The notes: generated from the sequence alone by a model not told the origin. A stretch of 64,000 nucleotides of DNA from Saccharothrix sp. NRRL B-16314 (GCF_000716595.1 NZ_JNXC01000001.1:186001-250000), one strand, 5' to 3'. Positions 49,550-58,397 are shown, numbered from the stretch's first letter. Made by a program: numbers and translations.

Positions 49550-50092
49550 GTGTCGGAGACGTTGCAGGCGGCCGACGTGGACACGCCCGAGGTCGAACCG
49601 GCCCCGTCGGCGCGGTCGGGGAGTTCGGAGGACCTGCTCGTCCAGGAGGGCGACATCGCCGGGGACTACCTCGAGCGGTTGTTGGACCTCCTCGACTACG
49701 ACGGCGACATCGACCTCGACGTCGAGGCGGGTCGGGCGATCGTGAGCATCGACGGCGGTGACGACCTGGAGAAGCTGGTCGGCACCCGCGGCACGGTCCT
49801 GGAGTCGTTGCAGGAGCTGACCCGGCTCGCGGTGCAGCAGGAGACGGGCGTGCGCAGCCGGCTCATGCTGGACATCGCCGGGTGGCGTGCCGGACGGCGG
49901 GCCGAACTGGCCGACCTCGGCCGGACGACGGCGGAGAAGGTGGTGGCGTCCGGTGAGAAGGTGCGCCTGCACCCGATGACGCCGTTCGAGCGGAAGGTCG
50001 TGCACGACGCCGTCGCCACGGTGGCGGGCGTGCACAGCGAGAGCGAGGGCGAGGAGCCGCAGCGCCGCGTGGTGGTGCTGCCGAAGCCCTGA
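49550..50092 (+). CDS. jag: KH/R3H single-strand nucleic acid-binding protein (Jag/KhpB)
   Basis: 180 residues. After a disordered start come a KH domain (GDIDLDVEAGRAIVSIDGGDD, LVGTRGTVLESLQELTRLAV) and an R3H domain (MTPFERKVVHDAVATV). It binds RNA and, in other bacteria, influences cell elongation. GTG at 49550 behind GAGGAGA. It closes the rpmH-rnpA-yidD-yidC-jag operon. Confidence 0.93.
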   Translation: MSETLQAADVDTPEVEPAPSARSGSSEDLLVQEGDIAGDYLERLLDLLDYDGDIDLDVEAGRAIVSIDGGDDLEKLVGTRGTVLESLQELTRLAVQQETGVRSRLMLDIAGWRAGRRAELADLGRTTAEKVVASGEKVRLHPMTPFERKVVHDAVATVAGVHSESEGEEPQRRVVVLPKP

Positions 50093-50095
50093 GTG

Positions 50096-50109
50096 GTTTC
50101 ACGTGGAAC
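50096..50109. other. parS-like site (one mismatch) after jag
   Basis: GTTTCACGTGGAAC differs in one base from the perfect parS; it overlaps the left arm of the following terminator. Confidence 0.6.
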
Positions 50110-50142
50110 GGCCCCGGCCCCCTTGTGGGAGCCGGGGCCGTT
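50107..50142. terminator. convergent terminator (jag / phosphatase-methyltransferase)
   Basis: AACGGCCCCGGC (50107-50118) pairs with 50131-50142; 12 bp, with CCC/GGG pairing inside the loop, followed by TTCTCGTT on the plus strand. Confidence 0.8.
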
Positions 50143-50150
50143 CTCGTTGG

Positions 50151-51140
50151 TCAGCGGGACAGCACGACGTACCGCTCGTCGGTGATCTCCCGGCCCCAGA
50201 GCGCCGGGTCGGTCAGCGGCCGGACGTCCGCCTCCCCCAGCAGCGCGACGCAGTCGGCGGCGGTGACCCCGGCGCCGGTGTGCCAGCGCCCCTCGACCAG
50301 CACGAGCCGCCCGCCTGGCTTGAGGAGGGCACGCCACCGCTCGATCGCGGCGGCCGGGTCGGGCAACGCCCACAGCACGTGCCGCACGAGCACCACGTCG
50401 AACGATCCCGGCGGGTACGGCGGGCGCGCGGCGTCACCCTGGCGGAACTCCACGTCGGCGACCTTCGCCCGTGCCGCGGCGACCATCCGCTCGGACAGGT
50501 CGAGCCCGCGCACGTCGTACCCGGCTCCGACGAGCAACGCGGTGAGGCTGCCGGTGCCGCACCCGAGGTCCACGACGGACGCCGGCGCGGGCGGCAGCAA
50601 CGGCAGGAGCAGGTCCGCCCACGCCCGCCGCACGTCCGGGTCGGTCAGCCCGTGGTCGGCTTCCCGGTCGAACGTCGCCGCCTGCCCGTCCCAGAACCGC
50701 GCCTGCGCGAACGTGCTCAGCCACGCCCGCTGCTCGTCGGTCGCCGGCACGTCCCGCCCGCGCGCCGCCGAGATCGCCTGCCACGCGGCCTCGGGTGAGG
50801 CACCGTCCGACACCAGCAGCGCACCGGCCACCAACGACGACCGCCCGATCCCGCCCCAGCAGTGCACCACGACGTGCCGGCCCGCACGCATCTCCTCGAC
50901 CACGGCGTCCAGTTCCAGCGCGGCGGCTGGGACGTCGAAGTCCGGGATCGGCACCCAGTGGAACGCCATCCCCGCGTCCCGCGCCGCCGCCTCCTCCCCC
51001 GTCAGGTCGAGCTCCGCCAGCTCCGTCTCCGTCAACGTGCAGACGATGGTGGAGACGCCGGCCGCGGCCAGCTCGGCGACGTGCTGGAGGTCGTGGGGGT
51101 GCCCCATGGTGCTCAGCACCCCCGGTGTGACGGAGTACAT
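50151..51140 (-). CDS. fused tyrosine/dual-specificity phosphatase and SAM-dependent methyltransferase
   Basis: A 329-residue single frame. Residues 1-145 form a Cys-based phosphatase: general-acid candidate D67/D69 (PIPDFDVP) and the P-loop VHCWGGIGRSS with C94 and R100. Residues about 146-329 form a class I methyltransferase with motif I VVDLGCGTGS (189-198), motif II-like DVRGLDLSERMV and post-I PPGSFDVVLVRHVLWALPDP. Both active sites look intact. ATG at 51140 follows GGGGAAGG by eight bases. The 45-base divergent gap to the NUDIX gene contains a perfect parS. Substrates unknown. Confidence 0.85.
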   Translation of the reverse strand: MYSVTPGVLSTMGHPHDLQHVAELAAAGVSTIVCTLTETELAELDLTGEEAAARDAGMAFHWVPIPDFDVPAAALELDAVVEEMRAGRHVVVHCWGGIGRSSLVAGALLVSDGASPEAAWQAISAARGRDVPATDEQRAWLSTFAQARFWDGQAATFDREADHGLTDPDVRRAWADLLLPLLPPAPASVVDLGCGTGSLTALLVGAGYDVRGLDLSERMVAAARAKVADVEFRQGDAARPPYPPGSFDVVLVRHVLWALPDPAAAIERWRALLKPGGRLVLVEGRWHTGAGVTAADCVALLGEADVRPLTDPALWGREITDERYVVLSR

Positions 51141-51162
51141 CCAAAAACCTTCCCCTCGTCGG

Positions 51163-51176
51163 GTTTCACGTGAAAC
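51163..51176. other. parS: parS site 1 (perfect)
   Basis: GTTTCACGTGAAAC, in the divergent promoter gap between the phosphatase-methyltransferase and NUDIX genes; ParB binding here could affect both promoters. Confidence 0.9.
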
Positions 51177-51185
51177 GGTCGCGGC

Positions 51186-51644
51186 ATGACTGAGATCATC
51201 CGGAAGCTTCGTGTCGCCGCCTACGCCGTGATCATCGAGGACGGTCGGCTGCTCCTGTCCCGGTGGCTGGGCCCGGACCGGCCGATGTGGATCCTGCCGG
51301 GCGGCGGCGTCGACCACGGCGAGGACCCCTACCGCGCGGTCATCCGCGAGGTGTTCGAGGAGACCGGCTACCACGCCGAGGTCGACCGCCTGCTCGGCAT
51401 CCAGAACGTCCACGGCCCGCTGGAACGCGACGGCGTCGAGATCGACTACCACCGCCTCCGAATCATGTACGAGGCACACGTCATCGGCGGCGAACTCACC
51501 TTCGAGGTGGACGGCAGCACGGACCAGGCGGCGTGGTTCCCGCTCGAAGAAGTCCCGGACCTCGACCACGTCGAGTCGGTCGACTACGCGCTCGAACTCC
51601 TCCGCACGTCGCCCAAGGACGGTCGGATCGCAAGTTTCACGTGA
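51186..51644 (+). CDS. NUDIX hydrolase
   Basis: 152 residues with the Nudix box GGGVDHGEDPYRAVIREVFEETGY (GX5EX7REVxEExG form present). Hydrolyses nucleoside diphosphate-linked substrates; target unknown. The ATG at 51186 is 9 bases after parS 1. Its stop codon TGA lies inside parS 2, so the last residues SFT are written by the ParB site. Confidence 0.9.
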   Translation: MTEIIRKLRVAAYAVIIEDGRLLLSRWLGPDRPMWILPGGGVDHGEDPYRAVIREVFEETGYHAEVDRLLGIQNVHGPLERDGVEIDYHRLRIMYEAHVIGGELTFEVDGSTDQAAWFPLEEVPDLDHVESVDYALELLRTSPKDGRIASFT

Positions 51645-51647
51645 AAC
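51634..51647. other. parS: parS site 2 (perfect), overlaps the NUDIX stop codon
   Basis: GTTTCACGTGAAAC; the TGA of the site is the stop codon of the NUDIX gene. Confidence 0.92.
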
Positions 51648-51790
51648 GCGGCAGAACTCGTCGCGTCGATTTGGCGTGTCGCCGGGGTGATCCGTCATAG
51701 TGGGCACCGGCACATCTCCCGGGGCTCACCGCCTCCTGGCGAGACGCCCGACCCCATCGCCCACACCGACCGCCGCTGGCGTCGTGTGTG

Positions 51791-51804
51791 GTTTCACGTG
51801 AAAC
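51791..51804. other. parS: parS site 3 (perfect), upstream of rsmG
   Basis: GTTTCACGTGAAAC, 16 bases before the rsmG ATG, in its leader. Confidence 0.92.
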
Positions 51805-51820
51805 GTCCCCGGATGGAGCC

Positions 51821-52498
51821 ATGGCCGAAGAGGTGGAAGACCGCGCGAAGAAGGTCTTCGGTGACCACTACGACAAGGCGGTCGCCTTCACGGCACTGCT
51901 CACCGAGCACGGCGTGGAGCGCGGCCTGATCGGTCCCCGGGAGGTCGACCGGCTCTGGGACCGCCACGTCCTGAATTCGGCGGTCGTCGCGGAGTTGCTT
52001 CCCGAAGGTTCGCGGGTCGTGGACGTAGGCTCGGGCGCGGGCTTGCCGGGCATCCCCCTGGCGATCGCACGACCGGATCTCGCCCTGACGCTCCTGGAGC
52101 CGATGGCGCGCCGGGTGGCGTGGTTGACGGAGTGCGTGGAGGCTCTCGACCTCGACGTCAACGTGATCCGCGGACGAGCCGAGGAGGGGCCGGTGCTCGA
52201 CCAGTTGTCCGGCAGCGACGTCGTGACGGCCCGCGCGGTGGCCCCGCTGGATCGGCTGACGCGGTGGTGCATCCCACTGCTGCGGCCCGGTGGACGACTG
52301 GTCGCCCTCAAGGGCGAGAGCGCCGCCGAAGAACTCGAACGCGACGCCGCAGCGGTGCGTCGGGCCGGAGGCGTCCGGCCGCGCGTCGTCACCTGCGGCG
52401 GTGAAGTCCTCGAACTGCCCACGACGGTCGTGCTCGTGGAGCGCGATGAGCAGGCGAGCCGCCGGGAAGGCGCGCGTCGCGGAAGGAAGGCTCGGTGA
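51821..52498 (+). CDS. rsmG: 16S rRNA (guanine-527-N7) methyltransferase RsmG
   Basis: A 225-residue class I methyltransferase with VVDVGSGAGLPGIPLAIARPD, LLEPMARRVAWLTE and VTARAVAPLDRL. Methylates G527 of 16S rRNA; loss gives low-level streptomycin resistance in other species. ATG at 51821 is preferred; the frame is open to a GTG at 51788, which would translate the parS as VSRET. The stop overlaps the parA GTG. Confidence 0.94.
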   Translation: MAEEVEDRAKKVFGDHYDKAVAFTALLTEHGVERGLIGPREVDRLWDRHVLNSAVVAELLPEGSRVVDVGSGAGLPGIPLAIARPDLALTLLEPMARRVAWLTECVEALDLDVNVIRGRAEEGPVLDQLSGSDVVTARAVAPLDRLTRWCIPLLRPGGRLVALKGESAAEELERDAAAVRRAGGVRPRVVTCGGEVLELPTTVVLVERDEQASRREGARRGRKAR

Positions 52499-53523
52499 AC
52501 GTGTACCCCGACCCCCTGCAACCAGTGTTCCAAGCGGCCGGTGTTTCACGTGAAACCGAGCCCGAAGGAGCAGTGGGCGCAGGCGAAGTGCTCCGCCCGG
52601 CAGGCAACGCAGACTCGACTGACAACGTGGAACCGGCAGGAGACAACACCGTGTGGACCCCCATCGCGGAAGAAGCGGCACGCGCCACCCGCGTCCTGCA
52701 CCCCGACTCCCTCCAACTCCCCCGCCCGGACCGTCGCCGCGTCATGGTGGTCGCCAACCAGAAGGGCGGCGTCGGCAAGACCACGAGCACGGTGAACCTG
52801 GCCGCCGGGCTGGCCATCCACGGGCTGAAGGTTCTCGTCATCGACCTCGACCCGCAGGGCAACGCGAGCACGGCGCTGGCCGTCGACCACCGCTCCGGCA
52901 CGCCGTCCGTGTACGAGGTGCTGATCGGTGAGATGTCGGTCGCCGAAGCGGCCCAGGTGAGCAACCAGTCCCCCAACCTCTACTGCGTGCCCGCCACGAT
53001 CGACCTCGCCGGCGCGGAGATCGAACTCGTCTCGATGGTGGCCCGCGAGTCGCGGTTGAAGGAGGCGCTGAGCCCGGAGGCGCTGGACCCGATCCAGCCG
53101 GACTACGTGTTCATCGACTGCCCGCCGTCGCTCGGCCTGCTGACCGTCAACGCGATGGTCGCCGCGCAGGAGGTGCTGATCCCGATCCAGTGCGAGTACT
53201 ACGCGCTGGAAGGCCTGGGGCAGCTGCTGCGCAACATCGAGCTCGTCCAGGCGCACCTGAACCCGGCGCTGAACGTGTCCACCATCCTGCTCACCATGTA
53301 CGACGGCCGGACGAAGCTGGCCGACCAGGTGACCAGCGAGGTGCGCGGCCACTTCGGCGACACAGTCCTCAAAACGGTGATCCCGCGCAGCGTGAAGGTC
53401 TCCGAGGCACCAGGATTCGGTCAGACGGTGCTCACCTACGATCCCGGCTCACGGGGTGCGATGAGCTACCTCGACGCGGCACGGGAGATCGCCGAGTTCG
53501 GCGCGAAGATGGGATCGGCATGA
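52495..53523 (+). CDS. parA: chromosome partitioning ATPase ParA
   Basis: A 342-residue deviant Walker ATPase: [27 protein letters not shown] and [13 protein letters not shown] variable N-terminal arm of about 80 residues includes VSRET written by parS 4. ParA forms nucleoid gradients that move ParB-parS complexes. GTG at 52495 overlaps the rsmG stop (GTGA); a later start is possible, for example near [10 protein letters not shown], but the coding signal continues upstream. Confidence 0.95.
   Translation: MNVYPDPLQPVFQAAGVSRETEPEGAVGAGEVLRPAGNADSTDNVEPAGDNTVWTPIAEEAARATRVLHPDSLQLPRPDRRRVMVVANQKGGVGKTTSTVNLAAGLAIHGLKVLVIDLDPQGNASTALAVDHRSGTPSVYEVLIGEMSVAEAAQVSNQSPNLYCVPATIDLAGAEIELVSMVARESRLKEALSPEALDPIQPDYVFIDCPPSLGLLTVNAMVAAQEVLIPIQCEYYALEGLGQLLRNIELVQAHLNPALNVSTILLTMYDGRTKLADQVTSEVRGHFGDTVLKTVIPRSVKVSEAPGFGQTVLTYDPGSRGAMSYLDAAREIAEFGAKMGSA
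52543..52556. other. parS: parS site 4 (perfect), inside parA
   Basis: GTTTCACGTGAAAC, 48 bases into the parA frame, where it encodes VSRET. Confidence 0.92.
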
Positions 53524-54518
53524 CGGAACAGCGCAAGGGTGGCCTAGGCCGTGGCCTCGCGGCCCTGATCCCGAGCGGACCGCCTCCGGGGACACCGGCG
53601 GCGACGACTCCCCTGCGGGCGGTGCCGAACGGCTCGTCGTCCTCTGCGCTCTCGTCTTCCGGGCAGTCCGACGCGACACCCTCCGGCGACGTGGCCGGTG
53701 CGGTGTACCAGGAGCTGCCGGTCACCTCGATCCGCACCAACCCGAAGCAGCCGCGGCAGGTCTTCGACGAAGAGGCGCTGCGCGAGCTGGAGCACTCGAT
53801 CCGCGAGTTCGGGCTCATGCAGCCGATCGTGGTGCGGGCGACCGGGACGGACACCTACGAGCTCGTCATGGGCGAGCGGCGGTGGCGGGCGACCCAGCTG
53901 GCCGGGCTGAAGACGATCCCGGCGATCGTCCGGCAGACCGCCGACGACGTGATGCTGCGCGACGCGCTGCTGGAGAACATCCACCGCGTCCAGCTGAACC
54001 CGTTGGAAGAGGCGTCCGCCTACCAGCAGCTGCTGGAGGAGTTCGGCGTGACGCACGAGGAGTTGGCGGACCGCATCGGTCGCAGCCGCCCGGTCGTCAC
54101 CAACACGATCCGGCTGCTGAAGCTCCCCCTCCCCGTGCAGCGGCGGGTCGCGGCGGGCGTGCTGTCCGCCGGTCACGCCCGCGCGCTGCTCGGCATCGAG
54201 GACCCCGGCACCCAGGAAGAGCTGGCGGCCCGGATCGTCGCGGAGGGCATGTCGGTCCGCGCGACCGAGGAAGCGGTGACCCTCGCGAAGGGCGCCGAGC
54301 CCGCCAAGGCGAAGCAGGTCCGGCGCAAGCCGATCCAGGCGCCCGGCCTCCAGGACTTGGCGGAGCGGCTGTCGGACAACTTCGACACCCGGGTGAAGGT
54401 CGAGCTGGGTCAGCGGAAGGGCCGGATCGTGGTCGAGTTCGGGTCCGTGGACGACCTCGAACGCATCATTCAGCTCATGTCACCGGAAGCGGCGCAGCGA
54501 ACGAGGCCCTCGGAGTAG
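53520..54518 (+). CDS. parB: chromosome partitioning CTPase/DNA-binding protein ParB
   Basis: 332 residues: N-terminal ParA-contact [16 protein letters not shown]/ParB-box region with [21 protein letters not shown] and [15 protein letters not shown] ([25 protein letters not shown]) and a dimerisation tail. Binds parS, slides and spreads, and loads SMC. ATG overlaps the parA stop (ATGA). Confidence 0.97.
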   Translation: MTEQRKGGLGRGLAALIPSGPPPGTPAATTPLRAVPNGSSSSALSSSGQSDATPSGDVAGAVYQELPVTSIRTNPKQPRQVFDEEALRELEHSIREFGLMQPIVVRATGTDTYELVMGERRWRATQLAGLKTIPAIVRQTADDVMLRDALLENIHRVQLNPLEEASAYQQLLEEFGVTHEELADRIGRSRPVVTNTIRLLKLPLPVQRRVAAGVLSAGHARALLGIEDPGTQEELAARIVAEGMSVRATEEAVTLAKGAEPAKAKQVRRKPIQAPGLQDLAERLSDNFDTRVKVELGQRKGRIVVEFGSVDDLERIIQLMSPEAAQRTRPSE

Positions 54519-54604
54519 GTTGCCGACGGCAACGAAAAATCGGACAAAACGGATACGTTTGGCCCGCAAGGGATCACCCCAGGGCCTTATGTCACGGTGA
54601 TGAA

Positions 54605-54636
54605 TACGGCCCGCGTCCAATCGGACACGGGCCGTA
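54605..54636. terminator. convergent terminator (parB / ddl-like)
   Basis: TACGGCCCGCGTCC (54605-54618) pairs with 54623-54636 except for one C-A mismatch, loop AATC. Confidence 0.75.
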
Positions 54637-54654
54637 GTCAATAAGTGAGAGGGT

Positions 54655-55599
54655 CTAACGGGCGACCGCGCGCTCCACGAGCCCCGCGTAGATCTCGCCG
54701 AGCGACTCCCCCGCCGCCTCGACCGCCATCGGCAGGAGCGAGGTCTCGGTCAAACCGGGCGACACGTTCACTTCGAGGAAGTACACCGTGCCGTCCGCCG
54801 CCACGATCGCGTCGGTCCGCGACACGTCGCGCAGACCCAGCAGCCGGTGCGCGGCCACCGCGAGCTCGCCGACCGCCTGCGCCGCCTTCTCGTCCAACCG
54901 CGCCGGCGCGTGGAAGTCCGTGAGGCCGGCGGTGTACCGGGCGGTGTAGTCGTAGACGCCGTTCTCCGGGACGATCTCCACCGGCGGCAGGGCGTGCGGC
55001 CCGTCCGGACCGTCCACCACCGCGACGGCCACTTCGACGCCCTCCACGTACCGCTCGGCGAGCACGGTGTTCCCGTACGCCAGGCAGCCGACCATCGCGG
55101 CCGGGAGGTCGGCCGCGTCGCGCACCACCTGGGCGCCCAGCGCCGAGCCGCCCTGGTCCGGCTTGAGCATCAACGGCAGCCCAAGCCGTTCCACCATCGA
55201 GTCCAGCACGGGCTGCGCGCCCAGCTCCCGGAACGTCGCGTGCGGCAGCACGGCCCACTCCGGAGTCGCCAGGCCCGCACGCGCCAGCTCGCCCTTCGCG
55301 GTCGGCTTGTCCCACGCCCGTCGGCACGCCCGCGAGTCGGTGCCGACGAACGGCACGCCCGCCAGCTCCAGGATCGTCTGCACCGACCCGTTCTCGCCCT
55401 CACCGCCGTGCAGCGCCACCACCACGGCGTCCGGCCGGTGTTCCTTGAGCCGCGTGAGCAGGTTGCGGTCGGCGTCCCACTCCTCCACGACCAGACCGGC
55501 CGAGCGGAGGGCGGCCGACAGCCGGCGACCGGATCGCAACGACACCTCCCGCTCGTGCGAAAGGCCCCCGGACAGGACTGCGACCCAGCGGTTGGACAA
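54655..55599 (-). CDS. D-alanine-D-alanine ligase-like ATP-grasp enzyme
   Basis: A 314-residue ATP-grasp ligase with VLSGGLSHEREVSLRSG at the N-terminus, ALHGGEGENGSVQ, LMLKPDQGGSALGAQVV and FLEVNVSPGLTETS. It would join D-alanines for peptidoglycan; a second Ddl elsewhere is likely, so this may be a paralogue. TTG at 55599 is chosen because AGGAG lies seven bases before it; a GTG at 55617 overlaps the upstream stop but lacks a site. Confidence 0.88.
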   Translation of the reverse strand: MSNRWVAVLSGGLSHEREVSLRSGRRLSAALRSAGLVVEEWDADRNLLTRLKEHRPDAVVVALHGGEGENGSVQTILELAGVPFVGTDSRACRRAWDKPTAKGELARAGLATPEWAVLPHATFRELGAQPVLDSMVERLGLPLMLKPDQGGSALGAQVVRDAADLPAAMVGCLAYGNTVLAERYVEGVEVAVAVVDGPDGPHALPPVEIVPENGVYDYTARYTAGLTDFHAPARLDEKAAQAVGELAVAAHRLLGLRDVSRTDAIVAADGTVYFLEVNVSPGLTETSLLPMAVEAAGESLGEIYAGLVERAVAR

Positions 55600-55613
55600 C
55601 TCTCTACTCCTGA

Positions 55614-56930
55614 TCACGCGGTGTCGGGCGATGGGCTGTGCGGACCGGAGACCGCGCGGCCGACCGTGGGGCCGAACGTCTCGTGCAGCTCGATCTCGTC
55701 CTTGATCACGTTCGCGAGCCGTCGCACACCCTCCCGGATGCGCTCGGGCGTCGGGTAGCAGTACGAGATGCGGAGCTGGCGGCTGCCGAGGCCGTCGGCG
55801 TAGAAGCCGGTGCCGGACGCGTACGCGACGCGCTGGGTGATGGCACGCGGCAGCATCGCCTTGGTGTCGATGCCCTCGGGGACGGTGACCCACACGTAGA
55901 ACCCGCCGTTCGGCTTGTTCCACGTGGAACCAAGCGGCATGTGCTGCTCCAGCGACGAGATCGCCGCGTCACGCCGTTCCCGGTAGGCCTCGCGGTAGGT
56001 CTTGATCTGGCCCTTCCAGTCGTGCGTCGACAGGTAGCGCGACACGATCAGCTGGTTGAGCGTGGGCGGGCACAGGGTGGCCGACTCGGCCGCCAGGACC
56101 AGCTTCTCCCGCACGGCGTGCGGCGCGAGCACCCAGCCGACCCGCAGGCCCGCCGCGAACGTCTTGGAGAACGAGCCGAGGTAGACCACGTTGTCCGGGT
56201 CGCTCGCCCGCAGCGCGGGGTACGTGGTGCCGTCGAAGCCGAGCAGCCCGTACGGGTTGTCCTCGACCACGAGGATGCCGTGGGTGCGGCAGATGTCCAG
56301 CACCTCCGCCCGGCGCTGGACGGCGAGCGTCACGCCGGCGGGGTTGTGGAAGTTCGGGATCGTGTAGAGGAACTTGATCCGCCGGCCGGCCCGGTGGACG
56401 GACGCGATGGCCTCCCGGAGCGCTTCCGGCACGAGGCCGTCCGCGTCCATGCCGACGTGCACGACCTGCGCCTGGTAGGCGGCGAACGACCCGAGCGCGC
56501 CCACGTACGACGGGCCTTCGGCCAGCACCACGTCACCGGGGTCGCAGAAGATGCGGGTGACCATGTCGAGGCCCATCTGGGAACCGACCGTCACCACGAC
56601 GTCGTCCGGGTGGGCGTTGATGCCCTCCAGCGCCATCACTTCGCAGATCTGCTCGCGCAGCTCGGGGAGGCCGTGCGCGCTGCCGTACTGGAGGGCGACC
56701 AGGCCGTCCGTGGCGATCACGTCCGCCACTTCCGCGCTGAGCGAGTCCAGCGGCAGTGCTGCCAGGTGCGGCATCCCGCCCGCCAGGGATACCACCTCCG
56801 GCCTGCTCGCCACCGCGAAGAGTGCCCGGATCTCCGATGCCGTCATGCCCGCCGTCCGCGCCGCGTACCGGCGCAGGTGGGGATCAAGGCTTCTGGCTCC
56901 CTGCTTGGGAGGCTGTCCGGGTAGGTTCAC
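55614..56930 (-). CDS. PLP-dependent class I/II aminotransferase (2-aminoadipate/MocR-like catalytic type)
   Basis: A 438-residue fold-type I enzyme. The PLP lysine is in SFSKTFAAGLRVGW, with PNFHNPAG and EDNPYG motifs and the C-terminal arginine in RQLRISYCYP. It resembles LysN/kynurenine-type aminotransferases; substrate uncertain. It overlaps or abuts the ddl-like gene downstream. A parS-like word lies at 55917. Confidence 0.88.
   Translation of the reverse strand: MNLPGQPPKQGARSLDPHLRRYAARTAGMTASEIRALFAVASRPEVVSLAGGMPHLAALPLDSLSAEVADVIATDGLVALQYGSAHGLPELREQICEVMALEGINAHPDDVVVTVGSQMGLDMVTRIFCDPGDVVLAEGPSYVGALGSFAAYQAQVVHVGMDADGLVPEALREAIASVHRAGRRIKFLYTIPNFHNPAGVTLAVQRRAEVLDICRTHGILVVEDNPYGLLGFDGTTYPALRASDPDNVVYLGSFSKTFAAGLRVGWVLAPHAVREKLVLAAESATLCPPTLNQLIVSRYLSTHDWKGQIKTYREAYRERRDAAISSLEQHMPLGSTWNKPNGGFYVWVTVPEGIDTKAMLPRAITQRVAYASGTGFYADGLGSRQLRISYCYPTPERIREGVRRLANVIKDEIELHETFGPTVGRAVSGPHSPSPDTA
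55917..55930. other. weak parS-like palindrome inside the aminotransferase gene
   Basis: GTTCCACGTGGAAC is a perfect palindrome differing from parS by the same change in both arms. Possible low-affinity ParB site. Confidence 0.35.
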
Positions 56931-57074
56931 GGGAAACTCCGTAGGTGGCTGTTACCGGCGGGTTTGTTCCCGCCCGAGTGTAACGGCCGTCCCGTTCGGG
57001 GCATCTGCCTTCCGGGCGGGGGTCACATCCGCCTATCCTCGTGAGGGGATGTATCCGGGGGCTTGGAGGTCGGG

Positions 57075-57707
57075 GTGTCGCGTCGTGTCGTGGGCGTCAC
57101 CTTGGACAACTTGGAGCACCTGTCCAAACATGCGCGGACGTGCGTGTTCTGGGAACTCGCGCCGCACCTGAAGGAACAGGCCGAGGAGTTCGGGGACACC
57201 GAGTTCGAGAAGGAAGCCTGGGTCTCCAGCGTGCTGCTGGAGTGGGGCTCCTGCGGTCGGATCATCTACGTCGACGGGATACCCGCCGGTTCCGCGTTCT
57301 ACGCGCCGCCGGCCGCGGTGCCCCGGTCGTTGGCGTTCCCCACCTCCCCGGCCAGCGCCGACGCGGTGCTGATGACGGGCGTCGAGGTGCTGCCGGAGTT
57401 CCGCGGCGGCGGCCTCGGCCGGGTGCTGGTGCAGACGGTGGCGAAGGACCTCACCCGGCGCGGCGTGAAGGCGATCGAGGCGTTCGGCGACACCCGGCCG
57501 GACGAGGGCGCGAAGTGCTGCGTCACGCCCGCCGACTTCCTGCTGCAGGTGGGCTTCAAGACGGTCCGCCCCCACCCCCGCTGGCCGCGGTTGCGCCTTG
57601 AGCTGCGCAGCGCGTCCTCGTGGAAGGAAGACGTCGAGGCGGCGCTGGAGCAGCTGCTCAACTCGGTGACCGTCTCCACCGCGGAGCCGAGCTTCCGACC
57701 CGCGTAA
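57075..57707 (+). CDS. GNAT family N-acetyltransferase
   Basis: 210 residues. The acetyl-CoA loop is near EVLPEFRGGGLGRVLVQ (R/Q-x-x-G-x-G/A) and the fold continues with KAIEAFGD and PADFLLQVGFKTVR. Substrate unknown. GTG at 57075 follows GGAGG by five bases. Such a gene lies at this place in related actinobacteria. Confidence 0.87.
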   Translation: MSRRVVGVTLDNLEHLSKHARTCVFWELAPHLKEQAEEFGDTEFEKEAWVSSVLLEWGSCGRIIYVDGIPAGSAFYAPPAAVPRSLAFPTSPASADAVLMTGVEVLPEFRGGGLGRVLVQTVAKDLTRRGVKAIEAFGDTRPDEGAKCCVTPADFLLQVGFKTVRPHPRWPRLRLELRSASSWKEDVEAALEQLLNSVTVSTAEPSFRPA

Positions 57708-57712
57708 TCGGC

Positions 57713-58132
57713 TCAGAAGCGGTCGATCTCGCAGTTCACCAGCGTGCCGCCCTGGATGAGTTCGAGCGCCTGCTCGCTGACGACGAGCTGCCCCTGGTCG
57801 GTGACGCCGAGGTCGTCCACGCCGGCCTGACCGGTCACCTCGAGCCAGTGGAAGGTCGGCAGCTCCTTGCCGTCCAGGAGCTCCTGTGCCTCTTCGGAGA
57901 GGGTCACCGTGGCCCGGCGGACCCGGAACGCGTCGAGGCCGCTGTCGACCAGCACGTCGGCCAGGTCGTCGGTGACGAGGTACACCGGGAACGCTTCGAT
58001 GAGGTCGTCGCCGGACCAGTCGCTGATCTCGTAGTGCACCGCTTCGATGCGCGGCGGGTGTGCCGCGGCGTCGATGACGGTTCCTTCGTCCAGCGCACCG
58101 GCGACCTCGGGATCGAGGCGGTAGAACTCCAT
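57713..58132 (-). CDS. hypothetical protein, 139 residues
   Basis: An acidic protein starting MEFYRLDPEVAGALDEGT with no motif I recognise; alternating strands (VHYEISDWSGDDLIEAFPVYL). A GGAG site lies four bases before the ATG. It converges on the GNAT gene with 5 bases between stops and is divergent from the 74-residue gene. Confidence 0.65.
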   Translation of the reverse strand: MEFYRLDPEVAGALDEGTVIDAAAHPPRIEAVHYEISDWSGDDLIEAFPVYLVTDDLADVLVDSGLDAFRVRRATVTLSEEAQELLDGKELPTFHWLEVTGQAGVDDLGVTDQGQLVVSEQALELIQGGTLVNCEIDRF

Positions 58133-58160
58133 CGTGCTCCTCACCGGCGGCGCCGGCCAA

Positions 58161-58166
58161 TAAGAT
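58161..58166 (+). promoter_or_regulatory. -10 element of the 74-residue gene (leaderless start)
   Basis: TAAGAT six bases before the GTG at 58173, with no Shine-Dalgarno between, so transcription would begin at the start codon. Confidence 0.5.
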
Positions 58167-58172
58167 CGACTT

Positions 58173-58397
58173 GTGGACGTGGGGGTTGAGATCCAGCGCA
58201 AGGTACTCGCGATCACCGAGGGATCGCGGGATTTCGCAAAGATTCGCACACTGCTCGACGGGTGGCAGGCCGAGGGTGTGCCGGCGGATCGCCTGGTGGA
58301 CGAGCTGACCGACCTCATGTTCGACCTGCGCGCCCAGAACCGCGCGGACGACGAGGAGTTCGTGCTGGACGTGCTGGACGTGCTCGCGGACTGGTAG
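58173..58397 (+). CDS. hypothetical protein, 74 residues
   Basis: A small acidic helical protein (QRKVLAITEGSRDFAKIRTLLDGW, VPADRLVDELTDLMFDLR, EFVLDVLDVLADW). Family not recognised. GTG start is set by the TAAGAT element. It abuts the DUF397 gene on the other strand (stops 1 base apart). Confidence 0.65.
   Translation: MDVGVEIQRKVLAITEGSRDFAKIRTLLDGWQAEGVPADRLVDELTDLMFDLRAQNRADDEEFVLDVLDVLADW

Noticed and set aside
50151..51713. Longer N-terminus for the phosphatase-methyltransferase up to 51713
   Set aside because: It would run antisense through the NUDIX gene and parS sites; ATG at 51140 has a good ribosome site.
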